From NCBI RefSeq assembly GCF_001578875.1, contig NZ_KQ969506.1:754502-802044 (forward strand): a stretch of 47,543 bases of DNA, read 5' to 3'. The notes under the pieces were generated by a model. It made no database searches. It was not told where the DNA came from and saw only the letters and a list, made by a program, of their open reading frames with translations. This DNA is from Streptococcus sp. DD13 (GTDB lineage Bacteria; Bacillota; Bacilli; Lactobacillales; Streptococcaceae). Position numbers and translations under genes: made by a program. This document shows, piece by piece, positions 18,493 to 26,999 of the stretch (positions are counted from its first letter, which is position 1; each line of letters opens with the position of its first letter).

Positions 18493-19779
18493 TTAGGCAC
18501 GAACGGTCATCGCTCGGCCATCTTCTTTGTAGAGATTGATCAAACCAGACTTGCAAGCTCGCACCATATCTCCTGGTTTAACTTCGCGGTCCAAACTAAT
18601 GGTTAAAAGCTCCATTGGTCGCGCTGCACGATCGATCAACTCTCCTTCTGAATCGCGTAAATCCTGAATATGGGTGGTGAAGTGTCGGAAACCAGGTCCG
18701 TAAAATTCTACTTCATCACCTTCATTGATGACATTTCGTTGACGAATCGTAGCTGTCATGGTTGCCGGGTCAAAGGAGACCACTTCCGCCACAAACTTGT
18801 ACTCTGGAATCTTCCTGCGGGCACCAAAGAGTTGTTCATTTTCTGTCGGTGCATGGTAGTAAAAGCCTGTCGCTAGCTCCCGTTGGGCTACCTTCCACAT
18901 CTCGTCGATCAGATCTTGCTTGATGGCTTCAAACTTTTCAGGGCTTTCTAAGTAGGCATCCACTGCTGCTTTGTAACAGTTGGTCACCGTTGAGACGTAG
19001 TGAACGGACTTCATCCGGCCCTCAATCTTCAGGCTATCTACGCCATTTTCAACCATATCTGGGATATGGTCAATCATACACATATCTACAGCGGACATGG
19101 AGAATTCTTCTGCCACCTGTCCTTTGATTGACCGGCGCTCTTCTCCAAATGGCAGATCATACAAATTGTATTTCCAGCGACAAGACTGGGAACATCCGCC
19201 ACGATTGGCATCCCGATTGCTCATGTGGTTGGATAGGACACAGCGTCCTGAGTAAGAGATACACATAGCTCCATGGACAAAAGCCTCGATCTCTACACTC
19301 GTGCGACGACGAATCTCTGCAAGCTCTTCCATCGTGACTTCACGTGCCAAGACGACCCGAGTCAAGCCCAGTTCCTTCCAAAATTCAAAAGTCTCATAGT
19401 TGGTCGAAGAAGCCTGAGTGGACAAATGAATATCGAGTCCTGGTGCTTCCGTTGCACAGATGGTGATCAAGGCAGGGTCTGACACAATTACCGCATCCAG
19501 TCCCATATCCCGTAATTCTCGGAACCAAGCTCCTGCACCTGTTTCATTTCCCTCATGAGTCACCATATTGGCTGCGACATAAACCTTAGCTCCACGAGCG
19601 TGAGCATAGTCGATCCCCTCTTTCATGTCTTCCATCGAGAAATTCCCTGCGCGACTACGAAGTCCATATTGTTGACCACCTACAAAGACAGCATCTGCCC
19701 CATAATCAATGGCTACTTTTAATTTTTCCAATGTTCCAGCAGGTGATAGCACCTCTGGACGTTTTTTATATTCTGACAT
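18493..19779 (-). CDS. trhP2: tRNA 5-hydroxyuridine-34 synthase subunit TrhP2 (U32 family)
   Basis: Encodes 428 aa. U32 'peptidase' family N-terminus PEVLSPAGTLEKLKVAIDYGADAVF. The conserved Cys cluster is MCISYSGRC...GGCSQSCRW (~residues 170-200), the likely Fe-S ligands. A C-terminal beta-barrel-like region follows. B. subtilis TrhP1/TrhP2 (YrrN/YrrO) hydroxylate U34 of tRNAs using prephenate, so this is an RNA-modification enzyme rather than a protease. It follows trhP1 by 89 nt containing a hairpin. Confidence 0.85.
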   Translation of the reverse strand: MSEYKKRPEVLSPAGTLEKLKVAIDYGADAVFVGGQQYGLRSRAGNFSMEDMKEGIDYAHARGAKVYVAANMVTHEGNETGAGAWFRELRDMGLDAVIVSDPALITICATEAPGLDIHLSTQASSTNYETFEFWKELGLTRVVLAREVTMEELAEIRRRTSVEIEAFVHGAMCISYSGRCVLSNHMSNRDANRGGCSQSCRWKYNLYDLPFGEERRSIKGQVAEEFSMSAVDMCMIDHIPDMVENGVDSLKIEGRMKSVHYVSTVTNCYKAAVDAYLESPEKFEAIKQDLIDEMWKVAQRELATGFYYHAPTENEQLFGARRKIPEYKFVAEVVSFDPATMTATIRQRNVINEGDEVEFYGPGFRHFTTHIQDLRDSEGELIDRAARPMELLTISLDREVKPGDMVRACKSGLINLYKEDGRAMTVRA

Positions 19780-19820
19780 CTTTCTTCTCCTATTTGCAAG
19801 ATAGTTAAAGGTAAGTAGAC

Positions 19821-19868
19821 GAAAGGATACAGATCCTAAGACGAGGTCTGATCTGTATCTATCCTTTC
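19821..19868. other. Intercistronic hairpin between trhP1 and trhP2
   Basis: GATACAGATC pairs with GATCTGTATC (perfect 10 bp), flanked by GAAAG/CTTTC. No T-run on the minus strand, so it looks like an mRNA-processing or stability structure rather than a terminator. Confidence 0.5.
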
Positions 19869-20798
19869 TTATTTGACCTTATTGCGGTCAAATTCATAAA
19901 ATCCAGTGTCCAGGCCTCGTTCTTTGGGATGAAGACGACGAATCTGCTCATCCATTAAGAAAGCCTGATCCGCAGTGAACTGCCTTGCTTGAATCAAATC
20001 GCGCGCCTTGATAAAGAGTTTCGCAATTTCAACAAAATTTTCCCCTGGACAGAAAATTCCATCCAACTTCCAGTTACAGTAGTGATAGTCCACGAGTTCC
20101 GTTAACTTGGTCATCATGTCGATATCATTGTTGATAAAGATGTGCGTCCCATGCTTGTCTTCAAAGATCGAATAGTGACTGTCTGGATCACTCGGCTCTG
20201 CTAGGAAAAGCCCGCGCTCTTTCGACAAATCCGTTTCATCTGCCTTGGTAAAATTGTAGTAATTTTGCAGAAGGGAACGTTTAGAGTGGTGAATGACAGA
20301 AGCTCCATAGACTAAAATCTCTGCCGGAATCTCCAAATTCGTCGAAATATCAATCAACTCCTCGCGTGGTATCTCACGGGCCAAAACGGCCTCTACGCAA
20401 CCATGATCCTTCCAGAAATTAATCTGCCGGCTAGAGGTCACAAAGACGGATGTATCGTAAATCAATGGAAAATGATAACCATCTTGCTTGTTTACATAGA
20501 TAAGCCCAGTATCTCCGACCACCAGATAATCAGCCTTAATTTCCTGAAGAAAGTCTAGATAAGGACGGACATGGTCCATCATCTCCTGGTGAAGCAAGGC
20601 GTTAGCTGCTACCGCCAACTGTTTCCCTGCAGCATGCACCAGCTCTGCAATCTCTCTTAATTCCTCATAGGTAAAACAATGTGGAATCCGAAGAGCATAG
20701 TCTTCTTCGCCCACATAAATGCGATCCACACCTGCTTCAAGGAGCGCTTTCACCTGCTCAACACTCTCTGCAGTCGCTGTAATAGTAATTTTTTTCAT
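19869..20798 (-). CDS. trhP1: tRNA 5-hydroxyuridine-34 synthase subunit TrhP1 (U32 family)
   Basis: Encodes 309 aa, the short partner. The N-terminus MKKITITATAESVEQVKALL and GVDRIYVGEEDYALRIP match YrrN. It lacks the Cys-rich cluster of TrhP2, as expected. It forms a functional pair with TrhP2 in tRNA wobble hydroxylation. There is no Shine-Dalgarno sequence before the ATG, and the best promoter would start transcription about 2 nt upstream, implying a leaderless or near-leaderless mRNA. Confidence 0.82.
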   Translation of the reverse strand: MKKITITATAESVEQVKALLEAGVDRIYVGEEDYALRIPHCFTYEELREIAELVHAAGKQLAVAANALLHQEMMDHVRPYLDFLQEIKADYLVVGDTGLIYVNKQDGYHFPLIYDTSVFVTSSRQINFWKDHGCVEAVLAREIPREELIDISTNLEIPAEILVYGASVIHHSKRSLLQNYYNFTKADETDLSKERGLFLAEPSDPDSHYSIFEDKHGTHIFINNDIDMMTKLTELVDYHYCNWKLDGIFCPGENFVEIAKLFIKARDLIQARQFTADQAFLMDEQIRRLHPKERGLDTGFYEFDRNKVK

Positions 20799-20806
20799 AA
20801 CAGTTT

Positions 20807-20835
20807 ATTTTATCGCGGAACGGAGTTGAAGTCAA
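20807..20835 (-). promoter_or_regulatory. trhP1 promoter (near-leaderless)
   Basis: -35 TTGACT (20830-20835), 17-nt spacer, -10 TAAAAT (20807-20812) on the minus strand. The expected start near 20800 is next to the ATG at 20798. Confidence 0.6.
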
Positions 20836-20978
20836 ATGTTTATGGAAATTCTCCCCTCTCCTAAGTCTCAACAGCTCACACAATGAAAATTGAGAAACTC
20901 CCTTTACTTACAAATAGAGACTCTTTTTCTTTCTAGACAGCAGATGCAAGAGGCTGTTGGACCTTGCTCAAAAAACAA

Positions 20979-21009
20979 ACATCACACGAAAAACGATTTC
21001 GTGTGATGT
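20979..21009 (-). terminator. Terminator of the alcohol dehydrogenase gene
   Basis: ACATCACACGAAA / TTTCGTGTGATGT perfect 13-bp stem; the minus strand continues into a T-rich run. The ~180 bp between this and trhP1 hold only the trhP1 promoter. Confidence 0.85.
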
Positions 21010-21035
21010 CGTGTAGCCTATACAGATTCCTATGC

Positions 21036-22187
21036 TTAAAAAAGCTCTTTATAGTAAGAAATAGTCTCTTCTAATGTTGGCATAAATGGATTTCCTGGTG
21101 CACAGGCATCAATCAGGGCGTTTTTGGACAGGTATTCGAAATCAAAGTCTGCTTCTTTAATGTCCAACTCAGTCAACTTCTTCGGAATTCCGACAGTTTC
21201 AGAAAGTTTTTCGATTTCAGAGACAGCATAGGCTGCACATTCAGCATCTGACTTGCCCTTGATTTGAAGACCCAGGGCTTTTGCTACATTCCGAAAGGCT
21301 GCTGGAACACGTTTGGCATTTTCCCGCTCAATGATCGGAAGCAACATCGCACAGCAAACTCCATGTGGAAGATGATAAACCGCTCCCAGCTGGTGAGCCA
21401 TGGAGTGAACATAGCCGAGTCCGGCATTGTTAAAGGACATCCCGCCTAGAAAAATAGCGTTGACCATCGCTTCACGGGCTTCAATATCCTGACCATTTTC
21501 CACTGCACGAGGAAGATATTCTTTGATCAACTCGATTGCTCCAATGGAGAGTTTCTTGGTCACATCATAGGCTCCTGGCGTCACAAGCGCTTCAATAGCG
21601 TGGGTCAGGGCATCCATTCCTGTTGCAGCAGTCAAGGAGGCAGGTTTGGAAAGCATGAGCTCAGGATCATTGACCGACATGATGGCGAGACTATTTTTAT
21701 CCACCATGACCATCTTGACCTTCCGTTCTTCGTCGGTGATGACATAGTTAATGGTGATCTCAGCAGAAGTTCCAGCTGTCGTGTTCACTGCAACGACGGG
21801 TAGCCCTTTATTTTCGGATTTGTGTAAACCTTCCAGCTCCTGTGGGGTTTTGTCATTGGTTGCCATGATAGAGATACAGCTAGCGGCATCCTGTGGAGAG
21901 CCTCCTCCGACTGAAACGATCACATCGCAGTCTTCATCCTCCAAGACCGCTAGTCCATCGTAGACATTCTTGGTAGATGGATTTGGGTCTACATCTGAAA
22001 AGACAACATAGTCGATTCCTGCTTCTTTCAGCGGTTGGAGCACGTTTGGCAGGATCTCGCTCGTCGCGATATAGTGATCTGTGACAACAAGGGCTTTTTG
22101 GTAGCCTAGCTCTGCCACATGGGCTCCAAATTCGTTGATGACGCCACGTCCGATGAGGTTGGTAGAAGGTACGTAAAATGTTGACAT
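21036..22187 (-). CDS. Iron-containing alcohol dehydrogenase
   Basis: Encodes 383 aa, typical for group III Fe-ADH. NAD-binding GGGSPQDAA is near residue 95, GTSAEIT near residue 140, and the family signature with metal-binding His residues (GLGYVHSMAHQLGAVYHLPHG) near residues 257-277. It reduces aldehydes such as acetaldehyde or lactaldehyde to alcohols in the cytoplasm during fermentation; the exact substrate cannot be read. RBS AGGAGG. Own promoter with a cre-like site, so probably sugar-responsive. Confidence 0.88.
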   Translation of the reverse strand: MSTFYVPSTNLIGRGVINEFGAHVAELGYQKALVVTDHYIATSEILPNVLQPLKEAGIDYVVFSDVDPNPSTKNVYDGLAVLEDEDCDVIVSVGGGSPQDAASCISIMATNDKTPQELEGLHKSENKGLPVVAVNTTAGTSAEITINYVITDEERKVKMVMVDKNSLAIMSVNDPELMLSKPASLTAATGMDALTHAIEALVTPGAYDVTKKLSIGAIELIKEYLPRAVENGQDIEAREAMVNAIFLGGMSFNNAGLGYVHSMAHQLGAVYHLPHGVCCAMLLPIIERENAKRVPAAFRNVAKALGLQIKGKSDAECAAYAVSEIEKLSETVGIPKKLTELDIKEADFDFEYLSKNALIDACAPGNPFMPTLEETISYYKELF

Positions 22188-22219
22188 AAAGATGTCCTCC
22201 TGTTTGTTTTGGTGCCTTC

Positions 22220-22270
22220 ATTTTACTACCTTGTTCAAAAAATCACAATGCATTTTGTAAACGTTTTTGT
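22220..22270 (-). promoter_or_regulatory. adh promoter with upstream cre-like site
   Basis: -35 TTGTGA (22243-22248), 17-nt spacer, -10 TAAAAT (22220-22225). A cre-like TTGTAAACGTTTTTGT lies at 22255-22270, just upstream of the -35, where CcpA might activate rather than repress. The rest of 22271-22462 shows no gene. Confidence 0.6.
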
Positions 22271-22462
22271 ATCTTTTTTATAGAAGTTTTTAAAGGAAAT
22301 GTCTAGTCGTACAAAAAAAGAGACTGTTCCAACAAACGGCCTCATCTTCTCATTCTCGTCTTATTTAGTCATCTACACCCAACAAGTATCCTATCAGTCT
22401 AGCTTGTGGGGATATCCATTCGTTCCGACCTCCTCTCGGATATTCCAGCTCCCTCCTTCCAA

Positions 22463-22789
22463 CTATCCTTTTTTTGTTTCTTTTTCAAGAGCTTCCATGC
22501 GCTTTTGGTACTGGTGATTTTCCTCTTGATAGGCTTGACTTAATCGCCTTTCAAATCGTACAATCTTTTGTTGGAACTGATCTAGATTTTCTTCTAAACG
22601 ACGTAATTCCAGAGTGGGCACATCGTACTGATGGGCTTGACAAAAAGAGTACAGATGATCTGCCAAATCCTCTACTGTTTTTATCGCATCTCGCTTCATA
22701 TCCTGATAATCCCATTCGTATTCAGAGACTTTCCTTCTAAAGGATGCGTGATCTCTTTCTACTTGTTCTTTTCTTTCTTGTAGATTCAT
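22463..22789 (-). CDS. Helical T7SS-toxin partner (TlaA2/DUF3958-like)
   Basis: Encodes 108 aa, almost entirely charged amphipathic helix with heptad-like spacing (NLDQFQQKIVRFERRLSQAY). This is the size and style of the small LXG-associated helical proteins (DUF3958/Lap2) and S. aureus TlaA partners. It starts 9 nt after the preceding small gene with AGGAGG. Last gene of the locus. It probably binds the helical C-terminal domain of the toxin at 23100-24404 to form the T7SS secretion-competent complex (inference from context). Confidence 0.6.
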   Translation of the reverse strand: MNLQERKEQVERDHASFRRKVSEYEWDYQDMKRDAIKTVEDLADHLYSFCQAHQYDVPTLELRRLEENLDQFQQKIVRFERRLSQAYQEENHQYQKRMEALEKETKKG

Positions 22790-22798
22790 AAAGTCCTC

Positions 22799-23098
22799 CT
22801 ATAGCAGGATCGGGCTGATCAAAACAGGCTTTGGCCATTCTACCAGCAGTTGCTTCATCGCATCTGCCGCACCACCCGTTAGCCCTCCCTCCAAGTCAGC
22901 AGGCACTTGCTTTGAGGAAAAGTCCTTCATCTTGAGAGCTTGCGTGTCAAGCCAGGACCGACAGAGAGTTCCCTCAAGCATCAAAGCAGAGCGTGTCGAA
23001 GATAGGAGCGCCTGAATAGCCAAACGCTCTTGAGTTTTTAGGTATTCTATTTTGATTCGTTCTGCTTCCATTCGATCTTCTATTGTTACTTCTATCAT
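22799..23098 (-). CDS. Helical T7SS-toxin partner (WXG100-sized, TlaA1/DUF3130-like)
   Basis: Encodes 99 aa. Start at MIEVTIEDRMEAERIKIEYL, 1 nt after the toxin stop, so translation is coupled. The frame stays open 17 codons upstream inside the toxin gene. Two helices separated by a short turn (TLCRSWLDTQAL), then GGLTGGAADAMKQ and a hydrophobic end. No canonical WXG is present. Size, position and pairing with a 108-aa helical protein match the partners of T7SS lipase and LXG toxins. Confidence 0.6.
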   Translation of the reverse strand: MIEVTIEDRMEAERIKIEYLKTQERLAIQALLSSTRSALMLEGTLCRSWLDTQALKMKDFSSKQVPADLEGGLTGGAADAMKQLLVEWPKPVLISPILL

Positions 23099-23099
23099 C

Positions 23100-24404
23100 C
23101 TATCTCCTATTTGTTTCAAACACTTTGGCTCCCATTTGGTCACTCTCAATGATTCGATCTGCTACTTTCTGTAGCTGATTGGATAGCTGGGTCATCTGGT
23201 CCTGATAGTGACGAGCGGCATTTAAGGTCTCTGCTTCTTTTCCTGCATCCCAGACACGGTTCAACGAAAGCTCAGACAGGAGACTCTCTACCTCGTCCGT
23301 AGACAGATACTGGGCCAGTCCATAGGCAGCGGATCTCAAAGACGAAATCATGTGCTCGGTCTTGTCCTTGACGGAGGTTAGCTTTTGGCGGACTTCTTCT
23401 TCGTAGACTTCCGCTTGAGCTTTCATGTTTTGAGCTGTGATGCGGACCAAGTCTTCTCGTAAACTAATTTTCCGACTTCCCGAACTAGTTTTTAACGAAG
23501 CCTGTAAGGCTTGGATTTCCTTGATATTTAAAGAAATGAGATCTTGTTTAGTTGGCTCCGGAGCGAAAGGACCGTAATTATCTAAATACTCTTTCATATA
23601 ATGCTCCGGCCTATCAAAATTATCTTCTAACCCATAATTAACAATTCCTAAATTTGCTTTAAAATTCTTCGCTTTATATTCTGCAATCTTTCGGACCTGT
23701 TTTTCCGTCATGCCAGAGACAAATTTATTTTCTTTGATATACCTATCAAAATTATAATGATTCCCTTTTAAAAATGGAGTTTGGATATCATGGCTTTTTC
23801 CTTCGTAAACTCGGACTTGACCGTAAGGAATGGCTCCTCCGTTTCCATCAAATCTTGTAATACCTTTACCAAAATCAGAGTAAATAATCGCATGTTTTTT
23901 TAAATATTTCATTTCTGATGATGAAAAAACACCGCTATCGACAGCTTTTTTAGCACCCCAATCATAGAAATTAACAATTTCTTTTACCCTATATTTGGCT
24001 GAGAGCTTTGCATTTGGTACCCCAGCCTGACTATGAGCGGATGAATAATAAATTTGCCCTCCATCTACTCCTTTCTCCTCGAGTCTCTTCTGAGTTTCTG
24101 AGAAAAATTCGTCCATTTCATCATATTGAGGGCTCAAACCAGAAACATATGCTTGTATTGCAGCATTTGCCCCAGAAGTAAAAGTTGTTTGGGTACCAGC
24201 AGTTAAAACAATTGTTTTGGAATAATCTGTTTTTCCGTCTACAATAGGAGCTACAGCAATAGCTTCTGTTGTAGAGTCTATTGAATTGACAATTTCGTAT
24301 TTTGTACTACCTTTTTCTATACTTCTTATAGAGCCAGGCTCAAAATCTTTCCACTCTCGAACTACTTTGTGTAGCCTTTGAATATCCTGATGCGTTAATC
24401 CCAT
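23100..24404 (-). CDS. TslA-like toxin: N-terminal lipase domain, C-terminal helical targeting domain
   Basis: Encodes 434 aa. ATG at 24404 preferred (GAGGAG 10 nt upstream); a TTG two codons earlier is possible. Residues ~45-73 (AVAPIVDGKTDYSKTIVLTAG) align with the locus A toxin (AVAPVVDRKVDTSEIVIAYAG). The nucleophile elbow is SSAHSQAG with Ser125, an Ala-for-Gly variant of GHSLGG, and a downstream His is in KGNHYNFD (~216). From ~285 onward the protein is helical and charged, ending with repeated coiled-coil-like segments. This reverse order (toxin first, targeting second) is that of the S. aureus T7SS lipase TslA. Neighbours: five immunity-like genes before it and two helical partners after it. 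The start overlaps the last immunity gene by 10 nt. A lipase-dead adhesin or effector is the alternative. Confidence 0.7.
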   Translation of the reverse strand: MGLTHQDIQRLHKVVREWKDFEPGSIRSIEKGSTKYEIVNSIDSTTEAIAVAPIVDGKTDYSKTIVLTAGTQTTFTSGANAAIQAYVSGLSPQYDEMDEFFSETQKRLEEKGVDGGQIYYSSAHSQAGVPNAKLSAKYRVKEIVNFYDWGAKKAVDSGVFSSSEMKYLKKHAIIYSDFGKGITRFDGNGGAIPYGQVRVYEGKSHDIQTPFLKGNHYNFDRYIKENKFVSGMTEKQVRKIAEYKAKNFKANLGIVNYGLEDNFDRPEHYMKEYLDNYGPFAPEPTKQDLISLNIKEIQALQASLKTSSGSRKISLREDLVRITAQNMKAQAEVYEEEVRQKLTSVKDKTEHMISSLRSAAYGLAQYLSTDEVESLLSELSLNRVWDAGKEAETLNAARHYQDQMTQLSNQLQKVADRIIESDQMGAKVFETNRR

Positions 24405-25015
24405 TTCCAATATTCTCCTCTTTTGATTTCCAAGTTATAGTCTATCTTGGCTTTAGGGCTACCTGTCTTGTCCTTTTTGACATTTTTTAATTTTTTAGTA
24501 TCTACTAGCGCTCTTATATTTTCGTCCGTTCCACCTAGTTCATTTTTTATCTTAGCTTCTTCTGGTAAGGTTTGTGCATCACTAACATCTATATCAACAC
24601 CTAATCCGTTTGCAGAGTCTTCTAAATAAATAATTTCATTATCATTATGATCGAAATCTAAACTAAGATCTGAAAGCAATCCATAAGAAGGATAACCTGT
24701 TTTCCCAATTTGTCCTCCTAAAACAGCTCTATTTCCCTCTTCGTCATAGATTACCGGAAGGACATCCGCTGTAAATGGCGGATTATCCTTGCCACCTTGG
24801 ATGAAAATAGGTGAAAATTCTATTTTAGAGATACCTGAATAATTCTCCTTAATATAGATTCCAATCTGTTCTTCTAATAAACGAAAACCATGCTGAATAA
24901 TTTTTTCTTCTTTCCGCTCCAAACCTAATGAGATGTTAAATTTAGTCATATAAGATATTCCTCCCAAAATTATAATTATAAAAACTACACCGATAGCAAA
25001 CACTTTTTTCTTCAT
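24395..25015 (-). CDS. Membrane-anchored putative immunity protein, locus B copy 5
   Basis: Encodes 206 aa. N-terminal TM helix (residues ~5-22), then HGFRLLEEQIGIYIKENYSG and ISKIEFSPIF, the locus B family signature. A beta-rich exported domain follows, with IYDEEGNRAVLG, a DFDHNDNEI acidic loop, and PKAKIDYNLEIKRG at the end. It directly precedes the toxin and overlaps its start, so it is the most likely cognate immunity protein. A 161-bp block (24690-24850) is identical to copy 3. Confidence 0.7.
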   Translation of the reverse strand: MKKKVFAIGVVFIIIILGGISYMTKFNISLGLERKEEKIIQHGFRLLEEQIGIYIKENYSGISKIEFSPIFIQGGKDNPPFTADVLPVIYDEEGNRAVLGGQIGKTGYPSYGLLSDLSLDFDHNDNEIIYLEDSANGLGVDIDVSDAQTLPEEAKIKNELGGTDENIRALVDTKKLKNVKKDKTGSPKAKIDYNLEIKRGEYWKWD

Positions 25016-25605
25016 TCCGCTCCTCCTTTATGGAGTTCTGTGTTATAAACCATTTCTGCCTCCGGACTTCCTTTTTCATCCTTAACAACATCCTTTAGCT
25101 GATTGTCTTGAACCAATAAAGAAATATTTTCATCTGTACTTCTAGCCTTCGTGAGTTTTGCTTCATCAGGCAAGTGCTGTGCTTTAGAAACATCGATATT
25201 ATTTCCATTGGAGTCCTTTAAATCTATAGCTTCATTCCCGCCTCCATCAAAATTGAGAATAACATGAGAAACGATGCCAAAACTGCTTGGATTATAGTTA
25301 TTAATTGGAGTTCCTAGAATAGCTTTATTTCCATACTTATCATAAATAGTTGGACGGATATAGACATTTGAGAATGTTGACCCTTCCTCGGTAACATAGA
25401 TTGGAGAAAATTCAATCTTTTCAATTCCTGAAAAATGTTCCTTGATATAAATCCCAATTTGTTCTTCTAGTAAACGAAAGCCATGTTGGTAGAGTTGGGT
25501 CGTTTTAGGACCTAGGTCAGGTTTCGTTAGTTTTTGATAGACAAAGAAGCCAGCTAATAGCAAGACAAGAATGAGAGCTAGTCCCGTTAAAATTCTTTTC
25601 TTCAT
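25012..25605 (-). CDS. Membrane-anchored putative immunity protein, locus B copy 4
   Basis: Encodes 197 aa; TM helix ~residues 5-23, then KPDLGPKTTQLYQHGFRLLE, the IEKIEFSPIY motif and an exported domain. Its stop overlaps the next start (ATGA), so expression is coupled. It belongs to the GPKTTQLYQ sub-group with copies 1 and 2, unlike the EEKIIQ sub-group (copies 3 and 5). Confidence 0.7.
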   Translation of the reverse strand: MKKRILTGLALILVLLLAGFFVYQKLTKPDLGPKTTQLYQHGFRLLEEQIGIYIKEHFSGIEKIEFSPIYVTEEGSTFSNVYIRPTIYDKYGNKAILGTPINNYNPSSFGIVSHVILNFDGGGNEAIDLKDSNGNNIDVSKAQHLPDEAKLTKARSTDENISLLVQDNQLKDVVKDEKGSPEAEMVYNTELHKGGAE

Positions 25606-25642
25606 TTTCTTCTACCTTTACTTATTTAAATCAGCTTTCAAA

Positions 25643-26263
25643 TCATGGTTTCCATTCTGAATAACTCCCACGCCTAATTTCCGTATTGTAGCTAATTTTA
25701 GCATTTGGACTACCAGAATCGCTTTTTTTAACATTTCTCAGCTGACCATCATTTACCAGTGCATCAATGTTATCATCTGTCCCTTTAATTGGAGGTGTTA
25801 ATTTTGCCTCCTCTGGTAACTGATCCGCAATGCTTACATCGATTTGTTTATCCAGAATTGGAGAAACTTCTAGAAAAATACTTTCATTCCCCTGTTGATC
25901 AAAGTCAAGAAATAAGTCCCCAGTTGTTCCATATGATGGATAACCTGTTTTCCCAATTTGTCCTCCTAAAACAGCTCTATTTCCCTCTTCGTCATAGATT
26001 ACCGGAAGGACATCCGCTGTAAATGGCGGATTATCCTTGCCACCTTGGATGAAAATAGGTGAAAATTCTATTTTAGAGATACCTGAATAATTCTCCTTGA
26101 TATAGGTGCCAATCTGTTCTTCCAACAAACGGAAACCATGCTGAATAATTTTTTCTTCTTTATGCTCCAAACCTATTGAGAAGTTATATTGAGATACGTA
26201 GAACACACCAGCAAAAAGTAAAGATACAAGAACTGCGCTGACAATTAGCATTTTCTTCTTCAT
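25643..26263 (-). CDS. Membrane-anchored putative immunity protein, locus B copy 3
   Basis: Encodes 206 aa. TM helix at residues ~5-24, the EEKIIQHGFRLLEEQIGTYI signature and ISKIEFSPIF. The middle of the gene (25938-26098) is identical over 161 bp to copy 5, while the flanks differ. That pattern suggests recent gene conversion. A good GGAGGAGC ribosome-binding site precedes it. Confidence 0.7.
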   Translation of the reverse strand: MKKKMLIVSAVLVSLLFAGVFYVSQYNFSIGLEHKEEKIIQHGFRLLEEQIGTYIKENYSGISKIEFSPIFIQGGKDNPPFTADVLPVIYDEEGNRAVLGGQIGKTGYPSYGTTGDLFLDFDQQGNESIFLEVSPILDKQIDVSIADQLPEEAKLTPPIKGTDDNIDALVNDGQLRNVKKSDSGSPNAKISYNTEIRRGSYSEWKP

Positions 26264-26290
26264 TCTGCTCCTCCTTTATGGAGTTCCGGA

Positions 26291-26908
26291 TTATTCAGTG
26301 TCACTCAGAAGCACCCCTTTTTTCAATTCCAAATTATAAATCACTTCTGCACTTGGACTTCCCAGATCTGATTTTTCAACACCTTTTAGCTTTCCTTCTT
26401 CGATCAAAGTTTGAAAATTTTCATCTATTGAATCTATAAATGTACGAAGAGCTTGACGAGGGAGGGGTTTACCAAAAACAACACTTACAAATTCTCCTGA
26501 GTCTGTTTTTAATTCAATAGATTCTTTCAAATCATAGTCAAAATCTAAACGCAATGACCCTATAATTCCATAAGCAGGATGTTGAAAATTTTTATATGAT
26601 CCTCCAAATATCGCTTTATTTCCGTGAGAATCATAAACTATTGGAACAACTTCCGCATTCAACATAGAATAACCATCGTCCCCCGTCACATAAATGGGTG
26701 AAAATTCAATCTTCTCAATCCCAGCATAGTGTTCTTTGATGTAGGTTCCGATTTGTTCTTCAAGAAGTTGAAATCCATGTTGATAGAGTTGGGTCGTTTT
26801 AGGACCAAGATTAGGCTTTGTGATTTTGTTGTATGTATAAATGCCACCTCCGACAATGGATAAAAGAATTCCGACCGATATTAGAATAAACCTTATTTGT
26901 TTCTTCAT
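26291..26908 (-). CDS. Membrane-anchored putative immunity protein, locus B copy 2
   Basis: Encodes 205 aa; TM helix ~residues 6-26, then GPKTTQLYQHGFQLLEEQIG and IEKIEFSPIYVTGDDG. The C-terminal half is more diverged (SVVFGKPLPRQALRTF), suggesting a different toxin-variant specificity. The 3' end sits 28 nt before copy 3. Confidence 0.7.
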   Translation of the reverse strand: MKKQIRFILISVGILLSIVGGGIYTYNKITKPNLGPKTTQLYQHGFQLLEEQIGTYIKEHYAGIEKIEFSPIYVTGDDGYSMLNAEVVPIVYDSHGNKAIFGGSYKNFQHPAYGIIGSLRLDFDYDLKESIELKTDSGEFVSVVFGKPLPRQALRTFIDSIDENFQTLIEEGKLKGVEKSDLGSPSAEVIYNLELKKGVLLSDTE

Positions 26909-26999
26909 AAATTAACCTCCATTATCCAATTCTATAAAATATCACTTTGATAACACGCTTTCTTATAGAAAAACATAACGCTTGAGGGGAATCATATCA

